Positions 1 through 7,990 of a stretch of DNA of 64,000 nucleotides are shown one piece after another. Below the pieces are notes generated by a model. The model was not told the DNA's origin. It saw only the letters and a program-made list of their open reading frames with translations, and made no database searches. Within the stretch, counting starts at the first letter, position 1. Every line of letters starts with the position of its first letter. A program made the translations under genes and the position numbers. This DNA comes from Dyella sp. GSA-30 (lineage in GTDB: Bacteria; Pseudomonadota; Gammaproteobacteria; Xanthomonadales; Rhodanobacteraceae), in the NCBI RefSeq assembly GCF_027924605.1, contig NZ_AP027042.1, forward strand, positions 1,341,524 to 1,405,523, written 5' to 3'.

Positions 1-1
1 C

Positions 2-535
2 GGCTGGCCTTACCTGCACCACGTCGACCAACCCCTGCTCAAGGCCGTGCTGGCCCTGCTTCCGGTGGTTCCGATCGCGTTGGTGATTCGCGCGATGGTG
101 CGTCTGGTGCTGGGCAGCGACGAGCTGGAGCAGCGCACCCATCTGGTCGGCCTGGCAGTGGCCACTGCCGTAGTGGCCGTGCTCAGCCTCGCCGGCGGCT
201 TTCTCGCCGCGGCGCATGTGGTGGACCTGGACGGCACCATCCTGATCTGGGTGTTTCCGATTCTGATGCTGACGTATTCCGCTGGGCGTAGCTGGGCCAA
301 TCGTCGCTACGGTGTGGACGGTTTCTGTATCGAAGAGACGCGCATACGCGAATGGCATTTCCTGCTCGCGGGCGGCGTGATGCTGCTGGTGGCATGGCTG
401 GGTGACGGGCATATGAAGGATTACCAGATCGGGATGCTGGTAGGCATGGGGACCACCTTTGTCGCCGTGGCCGTGGCGTTCGGCGTGATGCGTTGGCGTC
501 GAGCCAGGCGCCGCTCGCCTGGGGATGGCGATTGA
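2..535 (+). CDS. Membrane protein of unknown function, 5' end outside window
   Basis: The reading frame is open from the first bases of the window, so the true start lies upstream; an internal GTG at 47 would still be in frame. The visible 177 residues contain about four hydrophobic segments (near residues 15-35, 55-80, 83-100 and 120-165), with a basic C-terminus (RWRRARRRS). No family was recognised. It ends 19 bp before a small XRE-type regulator on the same strand, an arrangement seen in many two-gene units in which a short HTH protein is paired with a membrane protein. Function is unknown; the coding call rests on the frame, hydrophobic pattern and tight spacing. Confidence 0.75.
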   Translation, partial: GWPYLHHVDQPLLKAVLALLPVVPIALVIRAMVRLVLGSDELEQRTHLVGLAVATAVVAVLSLAGGFLAAAHVVDLDGTILIWVFPILMLTYSAGRSWANRRYGVDGFCIEETRIREWHFLLAGGVMLLVAWLGDGHMKDYQIGMLVGMGTTFVAVAVAFGVMRWRRARRRSPGDGD

Positions 536-554
536 GGCCTAAGGAACCAGGCAG

Positions 555-752
555 ATGAATAACCACGTACGCCAGTTGCGCAGCGAACTGGGCTGGTCGC
601 AGGCCGATCTGGCCCAGCGTCTGGACGTGTCGCGACAAACGATCAATGCGATCGAAACCGGCAAATACGATCCGAGCCTGCCCTTGGCTTTCAAGTTGGC
701 ACGCTTGTTCGGCCGAGCGATCGAGACGATATTCGAACCGGGAGAGGAGTGA
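555..752 (+). CDS. Small XRE-family HTH transcriptional regulator
   Basis: This 65-residue protein is almost entirely one helix-turn-helix domain: a first helix (VRQLRSELGWSQADLAQRL), recognition helix (SRQTINAIETGKYDPSL) and a C-terminal tail (LARLFGRAIETIFEPGEE). It matches the short YozG/XRE class that usually lacks a sensor domain. AAGGAA sits 8-13 bases before the ATG. It follows a membrane protein gene by 19 bp and precedes an exported hydrolase by 7 bp, so the three may be co-transcribed and the regulator probably controls its own operon. The target is inferred only from position. Confidence 0.9.
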   Translation: MNNHVRQLRSELGWSQADLAQRLDVSRQTINAIETGKYDPSLPLAFKLARLFGRAIETIFEPGEE

Positions 753-759
753 GGGGAGC

Positions 760-2355
760 ATGGCGATCAAGGGACGTACCGCATTACGCATCGGCGTGGT
801 GCTTATCGGTTTGGGCGCACTGGGATGGAAACATTTCCAGCACGCGCCGGAAGCCATCGACTCGACCGCGGCCGATAGCCCGCAACCGGCACCTGCGATG
901 GCGTCGAGTGCCAGCCAGGTTCCTGGGACGGGTGGCGACACGACATGGAAAGTCGGCACGCTGACGTTTACGTCATGCGAGCTGGAACAGCCCAATAGCG
1001 GCCTTTCCACGGCGGCGTGGTGCGCGCCATTCGAAGTCCCGGAAAACCGCGACGATCCGGCCAGCCGCAAGATCAAGCTGAAACTTGCCTTGCTGCGCGC
1101 TGCCGCGCAGGTGCCAAAGCGCGATGTGGTGGTACTGCTCGCAGGCGGCCCCGGCCAAGCGGCGACCGAGTCCTGGAGCGGTGTCGCCGGTGCGCTGCAA
1201 CCGCTGCTGGCGCAACGCAACGTGTTGCTGCTCGATCAGCGCGGTACCGGTGGCTCCAATCCGCTCGACTGCAAGCCACCGGCTGAAACGGCGGCCAAGC
1301 ACGACGAGGGCGCGTTCGATCCGGCCAAGCTGCGCGACGAAGTCACGCAATGTCTCAAGCAGCTCGAAGGCAAGGCCGATCCGCGCTACTACACCACCAC
1401 CGTTGCCGCGCAGGATCTGGAAGATGTACGCAAGGCGCTGGGCTCGCCAACGTTCGACCTGGTCGGCGTGTCGTACGGCACGCGTATGGCCCAGCAATAT
1501 GCCGGGCACTATCCGCAGGCCGTGCGCAGCATCGTGCTCGATGGCGTGGTGCCCAATGGACTGGTGCTCGGCGAAGACTTTGCGCAGAACCTGGACGCTG
1601 CGCTCAAAGCCCAGTTCGCCCGTTGTGCGGCAGACAACGCGTGCAAGCAGCATTTTGGCGATCCCTACCAGACTCTTTATCAGTTGCGTGATGCGCTGCG
1701 AGCGAACCCGCACGAAGTGAGCTTTCGCGACCCGCAGTCGTATCAAACCGTCAAGCGCACGCTGGACGAATATTCGCTCGCCAGCGTCGTGCGCATGTTT
1801 GCCTATACGCCGCTGACCTCGGCGCTGTTGCCGCTGTCGATCGATGCCGCGGCGCACGGCGATGTGGGACCGCTGCTCGGTCAGGCGAAACTCCTCTCCG
1901 GCGATCTGGCCGACACGATGAACGGCGGCATGCAGTCGTCGGTCATCTGCAGCGAAGACGCCGATCTGCTCACGCCGCGCCCACAGGATGCGCAGACCAT
2001 TCTGGGCACGCGCATGATCGATGCCTTGCAGGCGGTGTGCTCGGTCTGGCCCAAGGGCACGCGTCCGGCCGACTTCCATCAGCCCTTCAAGTCGGACAAG
2101 CCGGTGCTGTTGTTCTCCGGCCAGTTCGATCCAGTCACGCCGCCAAGCTATGGCGAGGATGTGCTCAAGGGCTTGAGCAATGCCCGCCATCTGGTGCTCA
2201 ACGGGCAGGGACATAACGTGATCAATACCGGCTGCGCGCCGCAACTACTCAAGCGTTTTATCGAAGAGGTCCACCCCAAGGACCTGGACGCGAAGTGCCT
2301 GGATCGGCTGCAAGCCACGCCGATGTTTATCGATTTCAACGGAGCTGCGCCATGA
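760..2355 (+). CDS. Exported alpha/beta hydrolase, S33/TAP-like peptidase
   Basis: The 531-residue protein begins with a basic stretch and a hydrophobic segment (residues about 8-24), fitting a signal peptide or membrane anchor. It has the alpha/beta hydrolase landmarks of the proline iminopeptidase/tripeptidyl aminopeptidase group: an oxyanion-hole loop LLAGGPGQA, DQRGTGGSNPL, the nucleophile elbow GVSYGTR, and a late GQFDPVTPP and NGQGHN that supply the Asp and His. The C-terminal part resembles the TAP-like domain. The start at 760 is preferred over an upstream ATG at 646, which overlaps the regulator gene; GAGGGGAG precedes 760. Its stop overlaps the ABC ATPase start (ATGA). It likely cleaves peptides or esters in the envelope; the substrate is unknown. 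Confidence 0.85.
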   Translation: MAIKGRTALRIGVVLIGLGALGWKHFQHAPEAIDSTAADSPQPAPAMASSASQVPGTGGDTTWKVGTLTFTSCELEQPNSGLSTAAWCAPFEVPENRDDPASRKIKLKLALLRAAAQVPKRDVVVLLAGGPGQAATESWSGVAGALQPLLAQRNVLLLDQRGTGGSNPLDCKPPAETAAKHDEGAFDPAKLRDEVTQCLKQLEGKADPRYYTTTVAAQDLEDVRKALGSPTFDLVGVSYGTRMAQQYAGHYPQAVRSIVLDGVVPNGLVLGEDFAQNLDAALKAQFARCAADNACKQHFGDPYQTLYQLRDALRANPHEVSFRDPQSYQTVKRTLDEYSLASVVRMFAYTPLTSALLPLSIDAAAHGDVGPLLGQAKLLSGDLADTMNGGMQSSVICSEDADLLTPRPQDAQTILGTRMIDALQAVCSVWPKGTRPADFHQPFKSDKPVLLFSGQFDPVTPPSYGEDVLKGLSNARHLVLNGQGHNVINTGCAPQLLKRFIEEVHPKDLDAKCLDRLQATPMFIDFNGAAP

Positions 2356-3086
2356 TCGAGGTCAACGACCTGCATAAGGCCTTCGGCGATGTCAAAGCCG
2401 TCGACGGCGTGACGTTCAAGGCGCGCGACGGCGAAATCACCGGCCTGCTCGGTCCCAATGGCGCTGGCAAGACCACCACATTGCGCATGCTCTACACCTT
2501 GATGAAGCCCGATCGTGGGCAGGTACTCGTCGACGGCGTGGATGCCGCAGTCGATCCGCTGGCGGTGCGTCGTGAGCTGGGCGTGCTGCCGGACGCACGT
2601 GGGCTGTACAAGCGGCTGAGCGCGCGCGAGAACATCGACTATTTCGGTCGCTTGCATGGTCTCTCCGAAGACCAGCTCAAGACGCGTCGCGAGGCGCTGA
2701 TCCAGACCCTGGAAATGCAGGACATCGGCGATCGTCGTACCGAGGGCTTTTCGCAAGGGCAGCGCGTGAAGACGGCCATCGCCCGCGCACTGATTCACGA
2801 TCCCCGCAACGTGCTTCTCGACGAGCCGACCAACGGCCTCGATGTGATGGCCACGCGCGCGCTGCGTCAGTTCATGCGCCAGTTGAAGGACGAAGGGCGC
2901 TGCGTGCTGTTCTCCAGTCACATCATGCAGGAGGTCGCGGCACTGTGCGATCGCATCGTGGTGATTGCCCATGGCAGGGTGGTCGCCGATGAATCGCCGC
3001 AGGCGCTGCGCGAACAAACCGGTGAGGCGAACCTGGAAGACGCCTTCGTCAAGATCATCGGCAGCGAAGAGGGACTGGCCGCATGA
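2352..3086 (+). CDS. ABC transporter ATP-binding protein, NatA-like
   Basis: The 244-residue protein has a Walker A (GPNGAGKTT), a signature in the variant form SQGQR, Walker B (NVLLDEPTNGLD) and a switch His (SSHIMQEV). Features such as LLGPNGAGKTTTLRML and the DAR-type loop resemble NatA, the ATPase of ABC-2 type exporters. The start at 2352 overlaps the previous stop by ATGA; a longer frame from 2295 would run into the hydrolase gene. It overlaps the permease gene by another ATGA, so hydrolase, ATPase and permease are translationally coupled. It powers export by the next gene's product; Na+ export is possible but substrate cannot be read from sequence. Confidence 0.93.
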   Translation: MIEVNDLHKAFGDVKAVDGVTFKARDGEITGLLGPNGAGKTTTLRMLYTLMKPDRGQVLVDGVDAAVDPLAVRRELGVLPDARGLYKRLSARENIDYFGRLHGLSEDQLKTRREALIQTLEMQDIGDRRTEGFSQGQRVKTAIARALIHDPRNVLLDEPTNGLDVMATRALRQFMRQLKDEGRCVLFSSHIMQEVAALCDRIVVIAHGRVVADESPQALREQTGEANLEDAFVKIIGSEEGLAA

Positions 3087-4288
3087 ACAACGTTGCCAAT
3101 GCATCACAAAAGGCAAGCGCATTCCTTACCGTTTATCTCAAGGAAGTGCGCGAGAACCTGCGTGACCGCCGTACCATCATGACCGCCTTGATCACCGGCC
3201 CGCTGCTGGCGCCGCTGTTGTTCGTCATGATGCTCAACATCGGCTTGAGTCGTGAACTGGACAAGGCGGAAAAGCCGCTTACGGTGCCGGTCATCGGCCA
3301 GCAGTACGCGCACAATCTGTTCGAGTCGCTCAAGGCCGGTGGCATCATTCCCGGTCCGGCAATCGCCAATCCCGAGCAGGCGGTGCGCAAGCAGGAGGCG
3401 GACGTCGTCATCCGTGTCGCGCCGGACTACCCGGCGTCGTGGCGCAAGGGCGAAGCGGTACAGGTCGAGGTGATCTACGACTCCTCGCAGCGCGATGCGA
3501 GTACGGCGATCGAACGCGTCAGTGGTCTGATCGAGAGTTATGCGCGCCAACAGGGCGCGATGCGGCTGGTGGCACGCGGCCTTTCGCCCAGTACCGCCTG
3601 GCCGGTGTCGGTGGCGCGGCGCGATCAGGCGACGGCCCAGGCGCGCGGCGTGTTGATCTTCGGTCTGCTGCCTTATTTCTTTGTGATCACCATGTTCATG
3701 GGCGGCATGTATCTGGCGATCGACCTCACCGCCGGCGAGCGCGAACGTCAATCGCTGGAACCGTTGTTTGCCAATCCGGTGGCACGTTGGAAGATCTTTG
3801 CCGGCAAGTTGGCGGCGATCTGTACATTCTCGGCGACCAGTCTGTTGATCAGCCTGATTGCGTTTTCGGTGGTCGGGCATTTCCTGCCGGTCGACAAGCT
3901 CGGCATGGAGCTGGAACTGGGCGTGCGCTTTGCGCTGACGGTGCTGGTGATGGCGCTGCCGCTGATCGTGCTGCTGGCCGCGTTGCAATCGATGGTGGCG
4001 GCGTTTGCCAAGAGTTATCGCGAGGCGCAGACCTATCTTTCCTTGTTGATGCTGGTGCCGGCGCTGCCCAGCGTGTTGTTGATGGCCTTGCCGGTGAAGC
4101 CGCAGGAATGGATGTATGCGGTGCCCTTGCTGGGGCAGCACCTTGGGGTGATGCAGGTGTTGCGCGGGGATGGTGTGACCATGCACCAGATGCTGTTCTG
4201 TCTTGGCGGGAGTGCGTTGGCGGCGTTGGTGGCGGTGGCGGTGACGGCGCAGTTGTACCGGTCGGAGAGGTTGGCGATTTCCAGCTGA
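3083..4288 (+). CDS. ABC-2 type transporter permease, NatB-like
   Basis: The 401-residue protein has one N-terminal membrane helix (about residues 34-52), a large extracytoplasmic domain (about 60-185) and a cluster of five or six helices in the C-terminal half, the layout of NatB/ABC-2 permeases. The conserved MYLAIDLTAGERERQSLEPLFANP region is the coupling segment that contacts the ATPase. It is coupled to the ATPase gene by a 4-bp overlap. The operon end is marked by a paired GC-rich inverted repeat. It forms the membrane channel of an exporter; what is exported is unknown. Confidence 0.92.
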   Translation: MNNVANASQKASAFLTVYLKEVRENLRDRRTIMTALITGPLLAPLLFVMMLNIGLSRELDKAEKPLTVPVIGQQYAHNLFESLKAGGIIPGPAIANPEQAVRKQEADVVIRVAPDYPASWRKGEAVQVEVIYDSSQRDASTAIERVSGLIESYARQQGAMRLVARGLSPSTAWPVSVARRDQATAQARGVLIFGLLPYFFVITMFMGGMYLAIDLTAGERERQSLEPLFANPVARWKIFAGKLAAICTFSATSLLISLIAFSVVGHFLPVDKLGMELELGVRFALTVLVMALPLIVLLAALQSMVAAFAKSYREAQTYLSLLMLVPALPSVLLMALPVKPQEWMYAVPLLGQHLGVMQVLRGDGVTMHQMLFCLGGSALAALVAVAVTAQLYRSERLAISS

Positions 4289-4295
4289 GGCGCCG

Positions 4296-4425
4296 CCCCC
4301 CTCACCGCAACCCTCTCCCCCGGCGAAGCCAGGGGAGAGGGAGCTAAAAGCGCGCAAGGTTCAAACTTGCCTCAGTGTGCCCCCTCTCCCCTGGCTTTGC
4401 CGGGAGAGGGTTGGGGTGAGGGGGC
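4296..4425. repeat. Paired GC-rich palindromic repeat, family 2 copy A
   Basis: Two inverted units, each with an internal palindrome, face each other: CCCCCTCACCGCAACCCTCT at 4296 with CCAGGGGAGAGGGAGCTAA following, and the complementary arrangement CCCCTCTCCCCTGGCTTTGC through GGTTGGGGTGAGGGGGC ending at 4425. A near-identical pair lies at 50015-50151. The layout matches REPIN-like mobile doublets. It fills the space between the permease gene and the M49-like peptidase gene and may help end transcription. Confidence 0.85.
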
Positions 4426-4478
4426 TCCACTCCCAGCAAGCGAGTTACCATGTTTCCTCGCTCAACAGGAAACGCCCC

Positions 4479-6182
4479 ATGCACCGTCGCCTTCTCGTCG
4501 TCAGTCTGATCGCCGCTCTTTCGGCCTGTGGTCCGTCGCAGCAACAAACATCCACGCCGCCTGCCGCATCGACGACACCAGCGCCAGCCACCACGGCGGC
4601 CGCGCAGCCGGAAGCATCCACTGATGCCGACCTTGCACAGAAGGGCTTGGCCAGCTACGCAAGCGTCAAGCTTTCGGCCGATCTTTCCGCATTCGATGCC
4701 AGGCAGAAGCAGATGATCGCGCTATTGATCGAAGCGGCTGATGTCACCAACAGCATCTACTGGCAGCAAGGCTGGGGCGACAAGGCCGCGTTGATGCAGC
4801 GCATTGGGGACGCGTCCACTAAGCAATATGCCGAGATCAACTACGGTCCCTGGGATCGGTTGAACAACGACCAGCCTTTTGTCGCCGGTGTCGGTGCTCG
4901 CCCGCCGGGTGCGCAGTTCTATCCGGCCGATATGACCAAGGACGAGTTCGAGAAGTCGTCGCTGAAGGACAAGGCGTCGCTCTATACCGTGTTGCGTCGC
5001 GATGCGCAGAATCAGCTGGTGACGGTGCCTTATCACCTGGCCTATCAAGCTGATCTGCAGAAGGCGGCCGGCCTGCTGCGCGATGCGGCCAAGTTGTCCG
5101 ATGACAAGGATTTCGCGAAGTATCTGAAGATGCGCGCCGATGCCTTGCTGGACGACAACTATCAGCCCAGCGACTTCGCCTGGATGTCGATGAAGAACAA
5201 TCCGGTCGATATCGTGATCGGCCCGATCGAAACCTACGAAGACCAGTTGTTCGGTTACAAGGCGAGCTTCGAGAGCTACGTGCTGGTCAAGGATCAGGCC
5301 TGGAGCACCAAGCTGGCGCGGTTCGCCAAGTACCTGCCCGAACTGCAGACGCAGTTGCCGGTGGATGCGAAGTACAAGCAGGAGAAGCCGGGCTCGGATG
5401 CCGATCTCAATGCCTATTTCGCGGTCTACTATGCAGGCGATGCGAACGTCGGCGCGAAGACGATCGCAATCAACTTGCCCAACGACGAAGAAGTGCAACT
5501 GAAGAAGGGGACGCGCCGACTGCAGCTTGAAAACGTGATGCGCGCGAAGTTCGACACCATCATGTTGCCGATCGCCAAGGAGTTGATTGCTGACGATCAG
5601 CAGGCCCACCTCACCTTCGATGCCTTCTTCGAGAACACCATGTTCCATGAGGTTGCCCATGGTCTCGGCATCAAGCAGACGGTGGACGACAAGGGCATGG
5701 TGCGTACGGCCTTGAAAGACCAGGCATCGAGTTTCGAGGAAGGCAAGGCGGACATTCTTGGCTTGTATATGGTGACCAAGCTGGCCGACAAGGGCGAGCT
5801 GGACAAGGCCAAGCTGATGGATAACTACGTGACCTTTCTGGCCGGCATCCTGCGCTCGGTGCGTTTTGGTGCCAGCGATGCGCATGCCAAGGCGAACATG
5901 GTGCGCTTCAATTTCTTCAAGCAGCAGGGCGCGTTCTCACGCGACGAGAAAACCGGGCGCTACCGCGTCGATTTCGACAAGATGACCGCGGCGATGAATG
6001 CGCTGTCGGCTAAGTTGCTGACGATCCAGGGCGATGGCGACTACGCGGCGGCCAAGCAGTTGACCGATACGATGGGCAATGTCGATGCCCAGCTTGCCGG
6101 TGATCTGAAGCGGCTGGAGCAGGCGAAGATTCCGGTCGACATTATTTTTGAGCAAGGCACGCAGGTTCTGGGTTTGCAGTAA
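4479..6182 (+). CDS. Lipoprotein zinc peptidase, DPP III (M49)-like
   Basis: The 567-residue protein starts with a lipoprotein signal (MHRRLLVVSLIAALSAC, lipobox LSAC, lipidated Cys at about 17) followed by a Pro/Ala/Thr-rich linker. A zinc site is visible: HEVAH at residues 390-394 and EEGKAD at 420-425. The EExxAD/E motif is that of dipeptidyl peptidase III, but the usual hexapeptide HEXXGH is here a pentapeptide HEVAH, as in some bacterial M49 proteins (recalled: HEISH in Caldithrix). Length fits bacterial DPP III. The start at 4479 follows the repeat; an upstream ATG at 4377 lies inside that repeat and gives no signal peptide. It probably trims peptides in the periplasm. It stands alone between intergenic gaps. 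Confidence 0.82.
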   Translation: MHRRLLVVSLIAALSACGPSQQQTSTPPAASTTPAPATTAAAQPEASTDADLAQKGLASYASVKLSADLSAFDARQKQMIALLIEAADVTNSIYWQQGWGDKAALMQRIGDASTKQYAEINYGPWDRLNNDQPFVAGVGARPPGAQFYPADMTKDEFEKSSLKDKASLYTVLRRDAQNQLVTVPYHLAYQADLQKAAGLLRDAAKLSDDKDFAKYLKMRADALLDDNYQPSDFAWMSMKNNPVDIVIGPIETYEDQLFGYKASFESYVLVKDQAWSTKLARFAKYLPELQTQLPVDAKYKQEKPGSDADLNAYFAVYYAGDANVGAKTIAINLPNDEEVQLKKGTRRLQLENVMRAKFDTIMLPIAKELIADDQQAHLTFDAFFENTMFHEVAHGLGIKQTVDDKGMVRTALKDQASSFEEGKADILGLYMVTKLADKGELDKAKLMDNYVTFLAGILRSVRFGASDAHAKANMVRFNFFKQQGAFSRDEKTGRYRVDFDKMTAAMNALSAKLLTIQGDGDYAAAKQLTDTMGNVDAQLAGDLKRLEQAKIPVDIIFEQGTQVLGLQ

Positions 6183-6272
6183 TAGCAACTGGAAATAATC
6201 GAACATTCAGTAGGGATCCGCATAATCAGCTCCCTGGGCAAGGTTGCCGTGAAGTATTTCAAGGAGAGTTGA

Positions 6273-7121
6273 ATGTTTGGTCGGAGAAAAAAATCTGCAT
6301 CGGGTAGCGATGGCCCTTGCTGGAACTATTTGCCAAGCAAGTGCATGGAAGACGTCGATGCATTGCTTCGCAAAGCTCCTATGACCCTGAGTCTACCCCT
6401 GGATGCTGGTCAACAGCCGAGTCACCCAGCGCCAGATTTTTATTGCGTTGCGGAAGTTCGCGCGAAGATGCCAAATGGCGATCGAGAGAAAATATTGGTC
6501 GTAGAGCCCTACGAATCAGCAGTTCGGCATTCAAGAGAGCGTGGCGTAGATAAGAGCCAGATTGATGCTGCGGCCTTCGAGGCATTTATTGTGCCGATGC
6601 AGCACCGGACGGAAGTACCTAAGGTCCCGAAGCCGGGGCAGGCGCGCATAGTACTGACCGCTGATTTTTCAGGTTGCACGTTTAGTGCTATCGAAGGTCC
6701 TCGCTATGAGGGGAAAAGCGATAAGCTCGTATTCGGCCACTTGGTCGGAGGCCAGACGGCGTCGGGATTGCGCGACATGTCCGAGGGCCGCAGCTACTCG
6801 GGAAACGCATCGGATCCGAAAGAGCAGATTACTCTAAGCAAATCGATCACCCATGTGGCATATCCAGAATATGGAGGGCAATCCAGTAATTGCGCGTTCA
6901 TGGTCGCACATCACACAGACAATAAATGGCATATCAGTGTCCAGAGCCGGGTCTTGATGGCTAATGTAAAGGCGGGCGATGTAACTGCCAGCGCAAGACA
7001 GGAAGGGCTGGTAATGACCCACGCCGTACCTGACTACGACCGTCAGAAGCTTCCTGAGCGCTTGGCTCCCATGCAGCGAAAGCTGGATAGCGAACAAGGA
7101 CGTAAGTCACGAAAGATCTAG
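6273..7121 (+). CDS. Protein of unknown function with possible Thr/Cys/His deamidase-like signature
   Basis: The 282-residue protein has no signal peptide and no membrane segment; AAGGAGAG precedes the ATG. Its base composition is less GC-rich than its neighbours, suggesting transfer. No family was recognised outright. One segment, TADFSGCTF (Thr129, Cys135) followed by His156, resembles the Thr-(5)-Cys / S-G-C / His layout of the CNF1/BLF1 glutamine deamidase fold, in which BLF1 has Thr88, Cys94 and His106; Thr to Cys spacing is identical, Cys to His is longer (21 versus 12). This resemblance is my inference. The C-terminus is very basic (KSRKI). It overlaps by 4 bp a convergent gene and has no visible immunity partner. 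Confidence 0.8.
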   Translation: MFGRRKKSASGSDGPCWNYLPSKCMEDVDALLRKAPMTLSLPLDAGQQPSHPAPDFYCVAEVRAKMPNGDREKILVVEPYESAVRHSRERGVDKSQIDAAAFEAFIVPMQHRTEVPKVPKPGQARIVLTADFSGCTFSAIEGPRYEGKSDKLVFGHLVGGQTASGLRDMSEGRSYSGNASDPKEQITLSKSITHVAYPEYGGQSSNCAFMVAHHTDNKWHISVQSRVLMANVKAGDVTASARQEGLVMTHAVPDYDRQKLPERLAPMQRKLDSEQGRKSRKI

Positions 7122-7990
7122 TCGCTGGAGGCAGGCAAAATCAGATGCTTCAAGAGCCACTGGGCAACTGGCTCGGATTGCTCCAGGTGCAAATGGTGCC
7201 CGCCCTCCATATGGGTCACTGCGATGTCACCGACGCAAGCCGCACGTGCGGACATCTGCGTCGGCGGCAGATAAGGCGTATGCGGCGCCGAAAGGAGCAG
7301 GGCCGTAGGCGCTTCGATCCCATGCAGCAATGCCATGATCTGCGTCTCGGCCAGGCGCAGCGGCGTAGCGCGATTCAAGCGTGGGTCGCTGCGCCAATGC
7401 CAGCCATCAGTGATTTCCATCAGGCCGCGCTCGATGATCGGGCGCGCGAGTTCGGCGCTCAATCCACTGGCAATGGCACGGGCGCTGGCGGCCTGTTCGA
7501 TATCGCGAAACACGCGCAGGCCACGGCGACTACTCTTCGTGGGAGCCAGGGTCAGCGCATCGCGGAAGCGTTGCAGGGTGTGCGAGCCATCGTCGCCGAT
7601 CGGGCCCAGTCCTTCGATCAGGGCCAGATGCTCGATCGAAGCGGGTGCAGCTGCTGCGATCAGCGAAGCGATACCGGCTCCCATCGAATGCCCCAGCAGG
7701 CTGTAGTGTTCGAGGCCTAGCGCATCGACGGCGCCAAGCACGCAACGCACATAGTCGACGTAGTGATAGAGCGCGCCTTCGGGCAGATGATCGCTGTGGC
7801 CGTGGCCGGGCAGGTCCAGTGCGATTACCTGCCAGCGATCGGCCAGCAAGGGCGCGAGCGTGGCGAAACTGGCGGCGTTGTCCAGCCAGCCATGCAAGGC
7901 CAGCAGCGCTGGCAAGGCATTGCTGCCCCAGACCTGCGCACGCAGGGTCAGGTGCGGCAGGGCGATGGATCGTTCAACCGGCGCGTGCAC
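7118..7990 (-). CDS. Alpha/beta fold hydrolase
   Basis: The 290-residue protein shows a classic hydrolase fold: LHGWLDNAASF near residue 28 (oxyanion loop), DLPGHGHSD, the nucleophile elbow GHSMGAG, and EGGHHLHLEQ for the catalytic His. It has no signal peptide. GTG at 7990 was chosen because it overlaps the end of hemH by only 17 bp; longer in-frame starts run deep into hemH. It is therefore probably co-transcribed with hemH. It belongs to the large esterase/epoxide-hydrolase/MhpC-like group, and its substrate cannot be deduced. Confidence 0.85.
   Translation of the reverse strand: MHAPVERSIALPHLTLRAQVWGSNALPALLALHGWLDNAASFATLAPLLADRWQVIALDLPGHGHSDHLPEGALYHYVDYVRCVLGAVDALGLEHYSLLGHSMGAGIASLIAAAAPASIEHLALIEGLGPIGDDGSHTLQRFRDALTLAPTKSSRRGLRVFRDIEQAASARAIASGLSAELARPIIERGLMEITDGWHWRSDPRLNRATPLRLAETQIMALLHGIEAPTALLLSAPHTPYLPPTQMSARAACVGDIAVTHMEGGHHLHLEQSEPVAQWLLKHLILPASSD

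Noticed and set aside
973-2244. 423-codon minus-strand frame opposite the S33-type hydrolase
   Set aside because: Arg/Gln/His-rich composition and no family features; the plus-strand hydrolase is well supported.
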